Positions 21,703 to 29,890 of a stretch of 42,943 nt of DNA are shown here, piece after piece. The notes below the pieces were generated by a model that was given only the letters and a program-made list of their open reading frames with translations, was not told the DNA's origin and made no database searches. This DNA is from Prevotella sp. (GTDB lineage: Bacteria; Bacteroidota; Bacteroidia; Bacteroidales; Bacteroidaceae), in the NCBI GenBank assembly GCA_017548275.1, contig JAFZAH010000005.1:1-42943 (forward strand). Direction: 5' to 3'. The position numbers were made by a program, and so were the translations under genes. Every line of letters begins with the position of its first letter. Positions within the stretch are counted from its first letter, which is position 1.

Positions 21703-22521
21703 TTAAAAACTCATGAGCCATGATTTCAACTCCGTCATCATCTCCAGATGGTATTTGAAACCGATGCGGCTTCCCCATCCGTGACCGCCGGTGGGATAGA
21801 CGTGGAGCGAGGAGGGTATGTGATGACTGTTGAGGGCATTGTAATAACTCACGCCGTTGACGGGCAGCACCGCGGTGTCGTCATCGCTCAGCGCAATCCA
21901 TGCGGGCGGAGTGTCTGCCGTCACCTGCAATTCGTTGCTGAACAGGCGCTCCATCTCTTTCTGAGGGTTCTTTCCGAGCAGGAAATCGTGCGACCCCTGA
22001 TGTGTGGTGGCGGGGTCCATTGTGATGACCGGATAGAACAATATCTGGAAATTCGGGCGCGCGTCGGTTGCCGCATGAGTCGCAACGGTAGAGGCGAGAT
22101 GGGCGCCAGCCGATGACCCCATGATGCCTACGTCGTTGGGGTTGATATGCCAGTCCGCCGCATGACGGCGCACCATGCGTATCGCCTCCTCGGCATCGCC
22201 GACAGGCACACGGTAATTGCCGTGAGGCATCCGGTATTTGAGGACCACCACAGCAATACCCATGTTATTAAAAAAACCAGCGAAATCCTTGCCCTCATGG
22301 TCTATCGCCAAATGGATATAACCGCCGCCGGGACAGATGACGATAGCCCGACCAGTGGCCTTGGCTGCATCGGGCAGGTAAATAAACACTTTCGCCGTGT
22401 CGGCAGGATTGCTGCTTACTACGGGTGCACCGTCAGGCCACAACAGGCTCTCGCTTTGAGTCTGTGCAGCGGCACTTATCGCCATGAGCGACAGGAGTGC
22501 GACAAATATTGATTTTCTCAT
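21703..22521 (-). CDS. Exported alpha/beta-hydrolase, acetyl xylan esterase-like
   Basis: A 272-aa esterase with a signal peptide (about 1-19, SAAA-Q). The fold is seen in the oxyanion-type ICPGGGY (62-68), nucleophile Ser137 in GSSAGAH, an acid among Asp213-215 (LSDDD), and His247 in GGHGWG. Such small exported hydrolases of the BD-FAE/lipase-like type deacetylate xylan or xylo-oligosaccharides in related loci. It is the first gene of a leftward group with GH2 and ribF and has its own -7 box upstream. Substrate is inferred from family and neighbours. Confidence 0.82.
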   Translation of the reverse strand: MRKSIFVALLSLMAISAAAQTQSESLLWPDGAPVVSSNPADTAKVFIYLPDAAKATGRAIVICPGGGYIHLAIDHEGKDFAGFFNNMGIAVVVLKYRMPHGNYRVPVGDAEEAIRMVRRHAADWHINPNDVGIMGSSAGAHLASTVATHAATDARPNFQILFYPVITMDPATTHQGSHDFLLGKNPQKEMERLFSNELQVTADTPPAWIALSDDDTAVLPVNGVSYYNALNSHHIPSSLHVYPTGGHGWGSRIGFKYHLEMMTELKSWLMSF

Positions 22522-22545
22522 GGGTTAGGTAGTTGAATGATTGTG

Positions 22546-22553
22546 CAAAGTTA
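22546..22553 (-). promoter_or_regulatory. -7 promoter box for the esterase-GH2-ribF group
   Basis: Minus-strand TAACTTTG fits TAnnTTTG and lies 24 bp upstream of the esterase start. No convincing -33 element was seen. Confidence 0.45.
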
Positions 22554-22626
22554 CATTTTTTGCACGAGAATGATGCGAAAACGATTAAAAAAGCGGAGAT
22601 GTGTCATAAAATTGGAGAAAAAAAAC

Positions 22627-22634
22627 TAATTTTG
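22627..22634 (+). promoter_or_regulatory. -7 promoter box for the SGNH esterase
   Basis: TAATTTTG fits the consensus and lies 43 bp upstream of the ATG at 22678. The -33 element is unclear. Confidence 0.45.
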
Positions 22635-22677
22635 CCTTCGGAAATTACACGTAAAACAAAAACGCTATCTTAAAAAC

Positions 22678-24108
22678 ATGAACAAACGATTATTGACCAT
22701 CTGCGCGCTTACCCTATTTGCTATAGGAACGCAGGCGAAAGTGAAGTTGCCGCATGTCATCGGCGACCACATGATATTGCAACAAAACACCGAGGCTCGT
22801 CTGTGGGGTTGGGATAAACCCGGAAAGAAAGTGAAAGTGTCACCCTCATGGGATAACGATACTTACACGGCAAAAACAGATGATGAAGGCCGGTGGCTCG
22901 TCAGCGTGAAGACGCCCGCAGCCAGTTTCACAGAATACAGCATTACTTTCGATGACGGCGACAAAACCACCATCAACGGGGTGATGACTGGTGAAGTGTG
23001 GGTTTGTGCCGGACAAAGCAACATGGAGATGCCTGTCAAGGGGTTCGGCAACTGTCCCGTTGAGGGGTATAACCTCGCTGTGACGGATGCGGTCAACTCC
23101 CGTGGCGTGCACTACGTCAAGATTCCCAGTGTGATGTCGATGACTCCGCTCGAGGATGCCGACTGCGAATGGAAGGTGTGTGACCCCAATACCGTTGGCG
23201 ACGCTTCTGCCACAGGTTATTTCTTCGCGCGGCTGGTCAGCCGCACGCTCAACATTCCTGTCGGACTGGTCATGGCGAACAAAGGAGGTACGCGCGTGGA
23301 GAGTTGGCTCACACGAGATAACCTGCAGCGCTATACACAGGAGACACTCGACTCGATGGAGATGGTGCGTCGCTTCCCGTGGGATTATCACCGTCCGCTG
23401 CTTTGGGGCAACGGCACCTTCAATCCCATTCTCAACTACACGGTGAAGGGCATCCTTTTCTATCAGGGCTGCTCCAATGTGGGCGATCCGGGTAACCAAT
23501 ACTCCGACCGTCTGGCACTTTTGGTCAAACAGTGGCGCGAGCAGTTCGGCTTGGGCAACATACCCTTTTATTTCGTGCAGATAGCCCCCTATTATTATGA
23601 TGACGACATCAATGGCCTCAGCGGCGCTTTGTTGAGAGAACAGCAGTTCCGCGCTGCGCAGATTATCCCCAACAGTGGTATCGTCTGCACCAACGATCTC
23701 GCCTATCCTTGGGAAACTCAGCAGATACACCCATGCCAGAAACAACCTGTAGGAGAACGTCTCGCATTCCTCGCGCTCAATAAGACATACGGCATGGCGA
23801 GCATCATGTGTGAAAGTCCGTCGTTCAAGGAGATGACCATCAAGGGCGATACCTGCTTCGTTAGGTTGCAAAATGATTATGACGGTATCAGCCGCTACGA
23901 AGACATCCAAGGGTTTGAGATGGCTGGCGCAGACCGTGTGTTCCACAAGGCCAATGCTTATTACTATTGGACCAAGGGCATCATCATCACTTGTCCCGAA
24001 GTGAAAGAACCAGTGGCAGTGCGCTACTGTTTCCGCAATTTCCAACTCGGAAACGTTGCCAACCAAGCCTTGTTGCCCCTCTTCCCCTTCAGAACGGATC
24101 AGTGGTAG
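22678..24108 (+). CDS. Sialate O-acetylesterase-type SGNH esterase
   Basis: An exported carbohydrate acetylesterase (476 aa), divergent from the esterase-GH2 group and probably deacetylating plant or host glycans. The signal peptide is about 1-20 (GTQA-K). Residues about 25-100 form a beta-sandwich with the HMILQQN motif. The SGNH domain has Ser114 in CAGQSNME and His351 in IHPCQKQPVGERLA. In the block that usually reads YQGES this protein has YQGCS, with Cys265 in place of Glu. The same Cys variant occurs in Bacteroidota relatives as far as I recall, so it probably does not mean loss of activity. Sialic acid itself need not be the substrate. Confidence 0.82.
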   Translation: MNKRLLTICALTLFAIGTQAKVKLPHVIGDHMILQQNTEARLWGWDKPGKKVKVSPSWDNDTYTAKTDDEGRWLVSVKTPAASFTEYSITFDDGDKTTINGVMTGEVWVCAGQSNMEMPVKGFGNCPVEGYNLAVTDAVNSRGVHYVKIPSVMSMTPLEDADCEWKVCDPNTVGDASATGYFFARLVSRTLNIPVGLVMANKGGTRVESWLTRDNLQRYTQETLDSMEMVRRFPWDYHRPLLWGNGTFNPILNYTVKGILFYQGCSNVGDPGNQYSDRLALLVKQWREQFGLGNIPFYFVQIAPYYYDDDINGLSGALLREQQFRAAQIIPNSGIVCTNDLAYPWETQQIHPCQKQPVGERLAFLALNKTYGMASIMCESPSFKEMTIKGDTCFVRLQNDYDGISRYEDIQGFEMAGADRVFHKANAYYYWTKGIIITCPEVKEPVAVRYCFRNFQLGNVANQALLPLFPFRTDQW

Positions 24109-24110
24109 TT

Positions 24111-24233
24111 TTAGGAGTGTAGGAGTTCAGGAGTGTAGGAGTTCAGACAATAGTACTCTTATTGGGAGTGTAGGAGTTCAGGAGTGTAGGAGTTCAGACA
24201 ATAGTACTCTAGTTGGGAATTCAGACAATAGCA
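24111..24233. repeat. Tandem GGAGT-word repeat, 51-bp period
   Basis: A unit with GGAGTGTAGGAGTTCAG, AGACAATAGTACTCT and ATTGGG or GTTGGG occurs twice, offset by 51 bp (GTTCAGACAA at 24141 and 24192), followed by a truncated third copy (TTCAGACAATAGCAC). It fills the gap between the esterase and the NUDIX gene. It is open in the frame of the NUDIX gene, so an upstream start would add a spurious repeated peptide. Confidence 0.8.
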
Positions 24234-24259
24234 CATTTTATAAACCTCAAACCGATTCC

Positions 24260-24784
24260 ATGCATCCGTTAGATAAATTCACACATTGCCCGGTATGCGG
24301 GAGCAAGCGATTTGACATCAACGACGGGAAAAGCAAGCGCTGTGCCGACTGCGGTTATGAGTATTACCTCAACCCGTCGTCGGCGAATGCCGCCTTTGTG
24401 GTTAATGACCGGCGCGAACTACTGGTGGAACGTCGTGGCCGTGAACCGCAAAAAGGCATGCTCGACCTGCCCGGTGGATTCGCCGACATCGGTGAGACCG
24501 CCGAACAAGGTGTCATCAGAGAGGTTTTGGAGGAGACGGGACTGGTCGTAGCAAGGGCGGAATACCTTTTCAGTTTCCCCAACACCTACCTCTACTCCGG
24601 ATTAATAGTGCCCACGCTCGACCTCTTCTTCCGCTGTTATGTCGCTGATTTGAGTACGTTGCGTGCCGCTGACGATGCCGCTGAGGTAATGTGGATACCC
24701 TTTGAACAGGTTCATCCCTGTGATTTTGCCTTCGATTCCATCAGAAAAGGCGTGGAAGAATTCTTAAAAACCGTTAATTTCTAA
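24260..24784 (+). CDS. NUDIX hydrolase with N-terminal zinc ribbon
   Basis: A 174-aa pyrophosphohydrolase. A four-Cys zinc ribbon (CPVCGSKRF and CADCGYEYY) precedes the NUDIX domain, whose box GGFADIGETAEQG continues into REVLEETGL (the G-x5-E-x7-RE-x2-EE-x-G pattern). This layout resembles NADH pyrophosphatase and ADP-ribose hydrolases; the substrate is undetermined. The ATG at 24260 (MHPLDKF) is chosen. The reading frame is open upstream to 24056, but that stretch is the end of the esterase gene plus a tandem repeat encoding a meaningless peptide. Confidence 0.85.
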   Translation: MHPLDKFTHCPVCGSKRFDINDGKSKRCADCGYEYYLNPSSANAAFVVNDRRELLVERRGREPQKGMLDLPGGFADIGETAEQGVIREVLEETGLVVARAEYLFSFPNTYLYSGLIVPTLDLFFRCYVADLSTLRAADDAAEVMWIPFEQVHPCDFAFDSIRKGVEEFLKTVNF

Positions 24785-24854
24785 TTTATACCGACAAAGT
24801 CTTAAAAATCCTTAAATATCTGCCTATATAATAAGGTGGATAAAAACTTATGCT

Positions 24855-24862
24855 TACTTTTG
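24855..24862 (+). promoter_or_regulatory. -7 promoter box for topA
   Basis: TACTTTTG fits TAnnTTTG and lies 29 bp before the topA ATG. No clear -33 element was seen. Confidence 0.45.
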
Positions 24863-24891
24863 CGCCCCAAACATAGCGACTAACAAAAAGT

Positions 24892-27207
24892 ATGCAAGAA
24901 AATTTAGTGATTGTAGAGAGCCCCGCAAAGGCTAAGACTATTGAGAAATTCTTAGGTAAGGATTTCAAGGTGATGTCCAGTTACGGACACATCCGCGACC
25001 TGAAAAAGAAGGAAATCAGCATAGATACGGACACCATGATGCCCGATTACGAGATTCCCGATGAAAAGAAAAAACTGGTCAGTGAATTAAAAAGCAATGC
25101 CAAGAAGGCAACGAGTATATGGTTGGCATCCGATGAAGACCGCGAAGGAGAGGCTATCTCATGGCACCTCTGCGAAGTGCTCGGACTGGATGAGAAAAAC
25201 ACCAAACGCATTGTTTTTCACGAAATCACAAAACCCGCCATCCTCAAGGCTATCGAAGAGCCCAGACAACTGGACATGAACTTGGTGAACGCTCAGCAGG
25301 CTCGTCGCGTGCTCGACCGTATCGTCGGTTTCAAACTGTCGCCCGTCTTGTGGCGCAAGGTGAAACCCGCCCTTTCAGCCGGTAGGGTGCAGAGTGTGGC
25401 CGTCAGACTCATTGTGGAGCGTGAGCGCGAGATACAGCATTTCGAGAGCGAAACCTACTACCGCGTCAACGCCATCTTCGCACTCACACTGCCCGACGGA
25501 GGACAGGCGGAGGTGAAAGCCGAACTCAATACCCGTTTCAAGACCCATGAAGAGGCGACGGCTTTCCTCGAGAAATGCCGCGACGCACAATTTACTGTAG
25601 ATACTATCTCCAAGAAACCGCTCAAGCGCACACCCGCGCCTCCCTTTACCACCTCAACGCTTCAACAGGAGGCGGCAAGGAAACTCGGTTTCACCGTATC
25701 GCAGACCATGATGGTGGCACAGCGACTCTACGAGAACGGTCTCATCACTTACATGCGTACCGACTCGGTCAACCTCTCTACGCTTTGCATCGGTGCGACC
25801 AAAGAGGAGGTGACGCGACTCTTTGGAGAGAATTACAGCCGTCCGCGCAACTTCCAGACCCGTTCGAAAGGTGCACAGGAGGCACACGAAGCCATCCGTC
25901 CCACCTACATGAACAACACCGAAATCACAGGAAATGCTCAGGAGAAACGCCTCTATGACCTGATTTGGAAGCGCACCGCCGCTTCGCAGATGGCTGAGGC
26001 TCAGATAGAGAAAACCACCGTCGGCATCAGTGTCAGCGGTTGTCAAGAGCAATTTGTGGCCAATGGCGAGGTGGTGGTCTTCGACGGTTTCCTCAAGGTG
26101 TATCGTGAATCGACCGACGATGATGACAATCAGGCAGAAGAGATCACACACGTGCTGCCCGCCATGAAAAAGGGCGACCAACTCACCCGCCGTGAGATAG
26201 TGTCCACACAGCGTTTCACGCTCGGCCCCGTGAGATATACCGAGGCAAGTCTGGTGCACAAACTCGAAGAACTGGGTATCGGACGTCCTTCGACCTATGC
26301 TCCCACCATTAGCACTATCCAACAGCGCGACTATGTGCAGAAAGGTGACAAGAAAGGCGAAGACCGCACCTATATCGTCGATACGCTCAAAGGCACTAAA
26401 ATCACCTCAAGAAACAAAAAGGAGATTGTTGGCAGCGACAAGGGCAAACTGTTGCCTACCGACATCGGCATCGTGGTCAATGACTTCCTGCAGCAGTATT
26501 TCCCCTCCATCATGGATTACAACTTTACCGCCAAGGTGGAGACACAATTCGACAAGATAGCCGAGGGCAAGGCCGACTGGACAGCCATGCTCAAGAAATT
26601 CTACAAGGAATTTGAGCCGACCGTGGAGAAAACCATCAACATACGCGCCGAACACAAAGCCGGTGAACGCGAACTGGGCGTTGACCCCAAGAGCAGCAAG
26701 CCCGTCTTTGTGAAAATCGGACGTTACGGCCCTATTGTGCAGATTGGCACCGCCGAAGATGAAGAAAAGCCGCGTTTCGCACAACTGCCCGCAAGTCAGA
26801 GCATGGAGAGCATCACGCTCGACGAGGCGCTCGAACTCTTCACGCTGCCGCGCGTCATCGGTCAGTATGAGGGTTCCGATGTGACCATCGGTGCCGGACG
26901 TTTTGGTCCCTATATTCTCCACAACAAGAAATATGTGTCGCTGCCCAAGACGGAAGACCCGCATACAGTGACCCTCGAGACGGCCATCGCGCTCATCGAG
27001 CAAAAACAGCAGCAGGAGCAGCAGCGGCATCTCAAAAAGTTTGAGGAAGACGAGAAGATGGAAGTGCTCAACGGCCGTTATGGTCCCTACATCGCTTACG
27101 ACGGAAAGAATTACCGACTGCCCAAGGCGAAACATGCCAAAGCCGCAGAACTCACCTTTCAGGAGTGCATGGACATCGTGAACGCCACCAACAGCAAGAA
27201 GAAATAA
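24892..27207 (+). CDS. topA: DNA topoisomerase I
   Basis: A type IA topoisomerase (771 aa) that relaxes negative supercoils. The Toprim domain starts at once (VIVESPAKAKTIEKFLG, 6-22) with the acidic triplet in SDEDREGEAISWH. The catalytic Tyr287 lies in GLITYMRTDS. SAGRVQSVAVRLIVERERE and GIGRPSTYAPTI are further core motifs. The C terminus carries repeated GRYGPI / GRFGPYI / GRYGPYI modules (the topoisomerase C-terminal repeat) instead of four-Cys zinc fingers, as is usual in Bacteroidota, with a Gln-rich spacer between them. aroK starts 4 bp after its stop, implying an operon. Confidence 0.96.
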   Translation: MQENLVIVESPAKAKTIEKFLGKDFKVMSSYGHIRDLKKKEISIDTDTMMPDYEIPDEKKKLVSELKSNAKKATSIWLASDEDREGEAISWHLCEVLGLDEKNTKRIVFHEITKPAILKAIEEPRQLDMNLVNAQQARRVLDRIVGFKLSPVLWRKVKPALSAGRVQSVAVRLIVEREREIQHFESETYYRVNAIFALTLPDGGQAEVKAELNTRFKTHEEATAFLEKCRDAQFTVDTISKKPLKRTPAPPFTTSTLQQEAARKLGFTVSQTMMVAQRLYENGLITYMRTDSVNLSTLCIGATKEEVTRLFGENYSRPRNFQTRSKGAQEAHEAIRPTYMNNTEITGNAQEKRLYDLIWKRTAASQMAEAQIEKTTVGISVSGCQEQFVANGEVVVFDGFLKVYRESTDDDDNQAEEITHVLPAMKKGDQLTRREIVSTQRFTLGPVRYTEASLVHKLEELGIGRPSTYAPTISTIQQRDYVQKGDKKGEDRTYIVDTLKGTKITSRNKKEIVGSDKGKLLPTDIGIVVNDFLQQYFPSIMDYNFTAKVETQFDKIAEGKADWTAMLKKFYKEFEPTVEKTINIRAEHKAGERELGVDPKSSKPVFVKIGRYGPIVQIGTAEDEEKPRFAQLPASQSMESITLDEALELFTLPRVIGQYEGSDVTIGAGRFGPYILHNKKYVSLPKTEDPHTVTLETAIALIEQKQQQEQQRHLKKFEEDEKMEVLNGRYGPYIAYDGKNYRLPKAKHAKAAELTFQECMDIVNATNSKKK

Positions 27208-27211
27208 GGCG

Positions 27212-27757
27212 ATGATACGCATCATCATCATCGGTTACATGGGCGCTGGGAAGACAACCGTGGGCCATGCGCTGTCGAAACAACTGGGCATACCCTTCTA
27301 CGACCTCGACTGGTATATCGAGACGAGGATGCGAAAGTCTGTGGCGCAGATATTCGCGGAAAAAGGCGAGGAAGGGTTCCGCAAAATCGAGTACAACATG
27401 TTGCACGAGGTGGCGGAATTTGAGAATGTCATCATCAGTTGCGGCGGCGGCACGCCCTGTTTCTTCGACAACATGGATTACCTTAACGGCCAGGGAGAGA
27501 CTATCTATTTAAAAGCAACGCCTGACGTGCTCTATAAACACCTGAAAATGGGAAAGACCGTCAGACCTCTGCTGCTCAACAAAACACCCGAGGAGACGCA
27601 AGAATTCATCCGCCAGCAACTGACGCAGCGAGAGCCCTATTACTCGAAGGCACGCCATATACTCGATGTCAACCTGCTCGACAATTACGAGAAAATCAAA
27701 ATCTCCGTTGAGAGAATCAAGGACATGCTTCACCTCTCAACAGAGAATAACCAATAA
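27212..27757 (+). CDS. aroK: Shikimate kinase
   Basis: Phosphorylates shikimate in the chorismate pathway (181 aa). The P-loop is GYMGAGKTT (8-16, Lys14). Other family motifs are DLDWYIE (the Asp-x-Asp that binds Mg and shikimate), SCGGGTP, a lid region with RPLLL, and REPYYSKAR. It is 4 bp downstream of topA, so translation is probably coupled. A 63-bp gap with a 'ctagagattctaga' word repeat separates it from speA. Confidence 0.94.
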   Translation: MIRIIIIGYMGAGKTTVGHALSKQLGIPFYDLDWYIETRMRKSVAQIFAEKGEEGFRKIEYNMLHEVAEFENVIISCGGGTPCFFDNMDYLNGQGETIYLKATPDVLYKHLKMGKTVRPLLLNKTPEETQEFIRQQLTQREPYYSKARHILDVNLLDNYEKIKISVERIKDMLHLSTENNQ

Positions 27758-27761
27758 TAAA

Positions 27762-27790
27762 CCTAGAGATTCTAGAGCATCTAGAAATCC
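27762..27790. repeat. CTAGAGATT word repeat
   Basis: CCTAGAGATTCTAGAGCAT followed by CTAGAAATC is an iterated near-palindromic word in the aroK-speA gap. It appears only once in the window but has the same degenerate 'word' character as the other intergenic repeats. Confidence 0.4.
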
Positions 27791-27820
27791 ATCAATAAAA
27801 ACCGCCTAAATACAACCATC

Positions 27821-29713
27821 ATGAAGAAGTGGACCATTGACGACGCGAGAGAACTCTACAACATCAACGGGTGGGGCACCTCCTATTTCGGCATCAACGA
27901 CGCGGGTGATGTCTATGTCACACCTTGTAAAGACCAGACGCAGATAGACCTGCGCGAAGTGATGGACGAACTGGCACTGCGCGATGTCACATCGCCCGTG
28001 CTCCTGCGTTTCCCTGATATCCTTGACAACCGTATCGAAAAGACGTGGAGTTGTTTCAAAAAGGCCGCCAAGGAATACGAGTACAAGGCGGAAAACTACG
28101 TCGTCTATCCCATCAAGGTCAACCAGATGCAGCCCGTGGTAGAGGAAATCATCAGCCATGGAAGAAAGTTCAACCTCGGACTGGAGGCGGGTTCGAAACC
28201 AGAACTCCACGCCGTCATCGCCATGCAATGCCAGAGCGACAGCATCATCATCTGCAACGGCTACAAAGACCAGAATTACATCGAATTGGCATTGCTTGCA
28301 CAGAAGATGGGCAAACGAATCTTCATCGTTGTGGAGAAACTCAACGAACTGGATATCATTGCCAAGATAGCCAAGAAACTCGATGTCAGGCCCAATATCG
28401 GCATACGCATTAAACTGGCATCCAGCGGCAGCGGAAAATGGGAGGAAAGCGGCGGCGACGCCTCAAAATTCGGACTTACAGCCAGTGAACTGCTTGACGC
28501 CCTCGAGACACTTGACAAAAAAGGTCTTCACGACTGTCTCAGACTCATCCACTTCCATATCGGTTCACAAATCACCAAGATACGTCGTATACAAGCCGCA
28601 TTGAGAGAGGCTTCACAGTTCTATATCCAACTCCACAAAATGGGCTACAACGTCGATTTCGTGGATTGCGGAGGCGGTTTAGGCGTGGACTATGACGGTA
28701 CGCGTTCGCCTAGCAGCGAGAGTTCGGTCAACTACTCCATTCAGGAGTATGTCAATGACTGTATCTATACCTTTGTGGAGGCATCCAACAAAAATGACCT
28801 CCCCCACCCTAACCTCATCACCGAGAGCGGACGCTCGTTGGCAGCGCACCACTCCGTGTTGGTCATCGACGTGCTTGAAACGGCTTCTCTGCCTGAGATG
28901 CCCGAGGAATTTGAACCCGATGAGACCTCACATCAGTTGGTGAAAGACCTCTACGACATTTGGGACAATCTCTCCGCACGCAATGTTTTGGAAGACTGGC
29001 ATGATGCCGAGCAGATACGTGAGGAAGTGCTCGACCTCTTTGCCCACGGCATCGTGGATTTGAAGACACGCGCAGAAATCGAGGCGATGTATTGGAGCGT
29101 ATGCCATGAAATCAATGCGCTGGCCAAGAACCTTAAACATATCCCTGAGGAACTGATGAATATTGATAAGTTGTTGGCTGACAAGTATTTCTGCAACTTC
29201 TCTTTGTTCCAAAGCCTCAGTGACTCCTGGGCCATCGACCAGTTGTTCCCCATTATGCCCATCCAGCGGCTCAACGAGCGTCCCACCCGTAACGCCACAT
29301 TGCAAGACATCACTTGCGACAGCGACGGAAAGGTGGCCAATTTCGTGACCAACCGCCACAATTCACACTCCCTGCCCGTGCATGCGCTTCGCAAAAACGA
29401 GAAATATTACCTTGGTGTATTCCTTGTAGGCGCCTATCAGGAGATTCTCGGCGATATGCACAATCTTTTCGGAGACACCAATGCCGTGCATATCTCCGTC
29501 AAAGACGGGCAATACCATATCGACCAGATTATCGACGGTGAGACGGTCGAGGAGGTGCTCGAATACGTGCAGTACAATCCCAGAAAACTCGTCCGCCAAC
29601 TCGAGATATGGGTAACCAAGAGTGTCAAACAAGGCAAGATTACCCTCGAAGAAGGCAAAGAATTTCTCTCAAATTATCGTTCAGGTTTATATGGATACAC
29701 CTATCTAGAGTGA
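27821..29713 (+). CDS. speA: Biosynthetic arginine decarboxylase
   Basis: A PLP enzyme (630 aa, full length) that converts arginine to agmatine for polyamine synthesis. The PLP lysine is Lys99 in YPIKVNQ. Other motifs are GLEAGSKPEL, HFHIGSQ, the phosphate-binding DCGGGLGVDYDG, and the C-terminal barrel. The stop codon TGA (29711-29713) directly touches a palindromic-element arm. It precedes argB, so arginine synthesis and arginine use are adjacent. Confidence 0.95.
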   Translation: MKKWTIDDARELYNINGWGTSYFGINDAGDVYVTPCKDQTQIDLREVMDELALRDVTSPVLLRFPDILDNRIEKTWSCFKKAAKEYEYKAENYVVYPIKVNQMQPVVEEIISHGRKFNLGLEAGSKPELHAVIAMQCQSDSIIICNGYKDQNYIELALLAQKMGKRIFIVVEKLNELDIIAKIAKKLDVRPNIGIRIKLASSGSGKWEESGGDASKFGLTASELLDALETLDKKGLHDCLRLIHFHIGSQITKIRRIQAALREASQFYIQLHKMGYNVDFVDCGGGLGVDYDGTRSPSSESSVNYSIQEYVNDCIYTFVEASNKNDLPHPNLITESGRSLAAHHSVLVIDVLETASLPEMPEEFEPDETSHQLVKDLYDIWDNLSARNVLEDWHDAEQIREEVLDLFAHGIVDLKTRAEIEAMYWSVCHEINALAKNLKHIPEELMNIDKLLADKYFCNFSLFQSLSDSWAIDQLFPIMPIQRLNERPTRNATLQDITCDSDGKVANFVTNRHNSHSLPVHALRKNEKYYLGVFLVGAYQEILGDMHNLFGDTNAVHISVKDGQYHIDQIIDGETVEEVLEYVQYNPRKLVRQLEIWVTKSVKQGKITLEEGKEFLSNYRSGLYGYTYLE

Positions 29714-29731
29714 CCCGCCCTGACCCTCGCC
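29713..29731. repeat. Palindromic-element arm, left boundary of the DUF559 remnant
   Basis: ACCCGCCCTGACCCTCGCC matches the arm and first palindrome half of the copy at 16581 (ACCCACCCTGGCCCTCCC); the second palindrome half is lost. It overlaps the last base of the speA stop. An inverted copy lies at 29937-29966. Confidence 0.65.
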
Positions 29732-29860
29732 AAGCGTACACAATGGTTGGAAGAAAATGGATATACTGTCCTTCGTTTTACAAACCAAGAGGTTCTTCAA
29801 TCCGTTGAAACAGTTTTACAAACCATAAAGGACACCATAGACAATATAGAATCAGGAAAG
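29714..29860 (+). pseudogene. Remnant of a DUF559 (Vsr-like) endonuclease gene
   Basis: The frame after the speA stop reads LAKRTQWLEENGYTVLRF, then TNQEVLQSVETVLQTIKD. This is the characteristic C-terminal part of DUF559 proteins (R-x-x-x-LE..GY.V.RF.N.EVL). The N-terminal part with the catalytic residues is missing, and there is no ATG before 29891. The fragment is bracketed by a direct palindromic-element arm on the left and an inverted full copy on the right. It runs in the same frame into argB. It is a decayed gene, not a functional one. Identification rests on remembered family motifs. Confidence 0.6.
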
Positions 29861-29890
29861 AACTGGTTATCATCATCAGAGAATACAGAA

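Noticed and set aside
22846-24066. Long open frame antisense to the SGNH esterase
   Set aside because: It has no domain or signal and mirrors a well-supported gene on the plus strand.
24111-24233. CRISPR array
   Set aside because: There are only two and a part units, the units adjoin without unique spacers, and no cas gene is present.
24056-24259. N-terminal extension of the NUDIX protein from an upstream in-frame start
   Set aside because: The stretch overlaps the end of the SGNH esterase gene in another frame and then translates the 51-bp tandem repeat; the zinc-ribbon domain starts right after ATG 24260.
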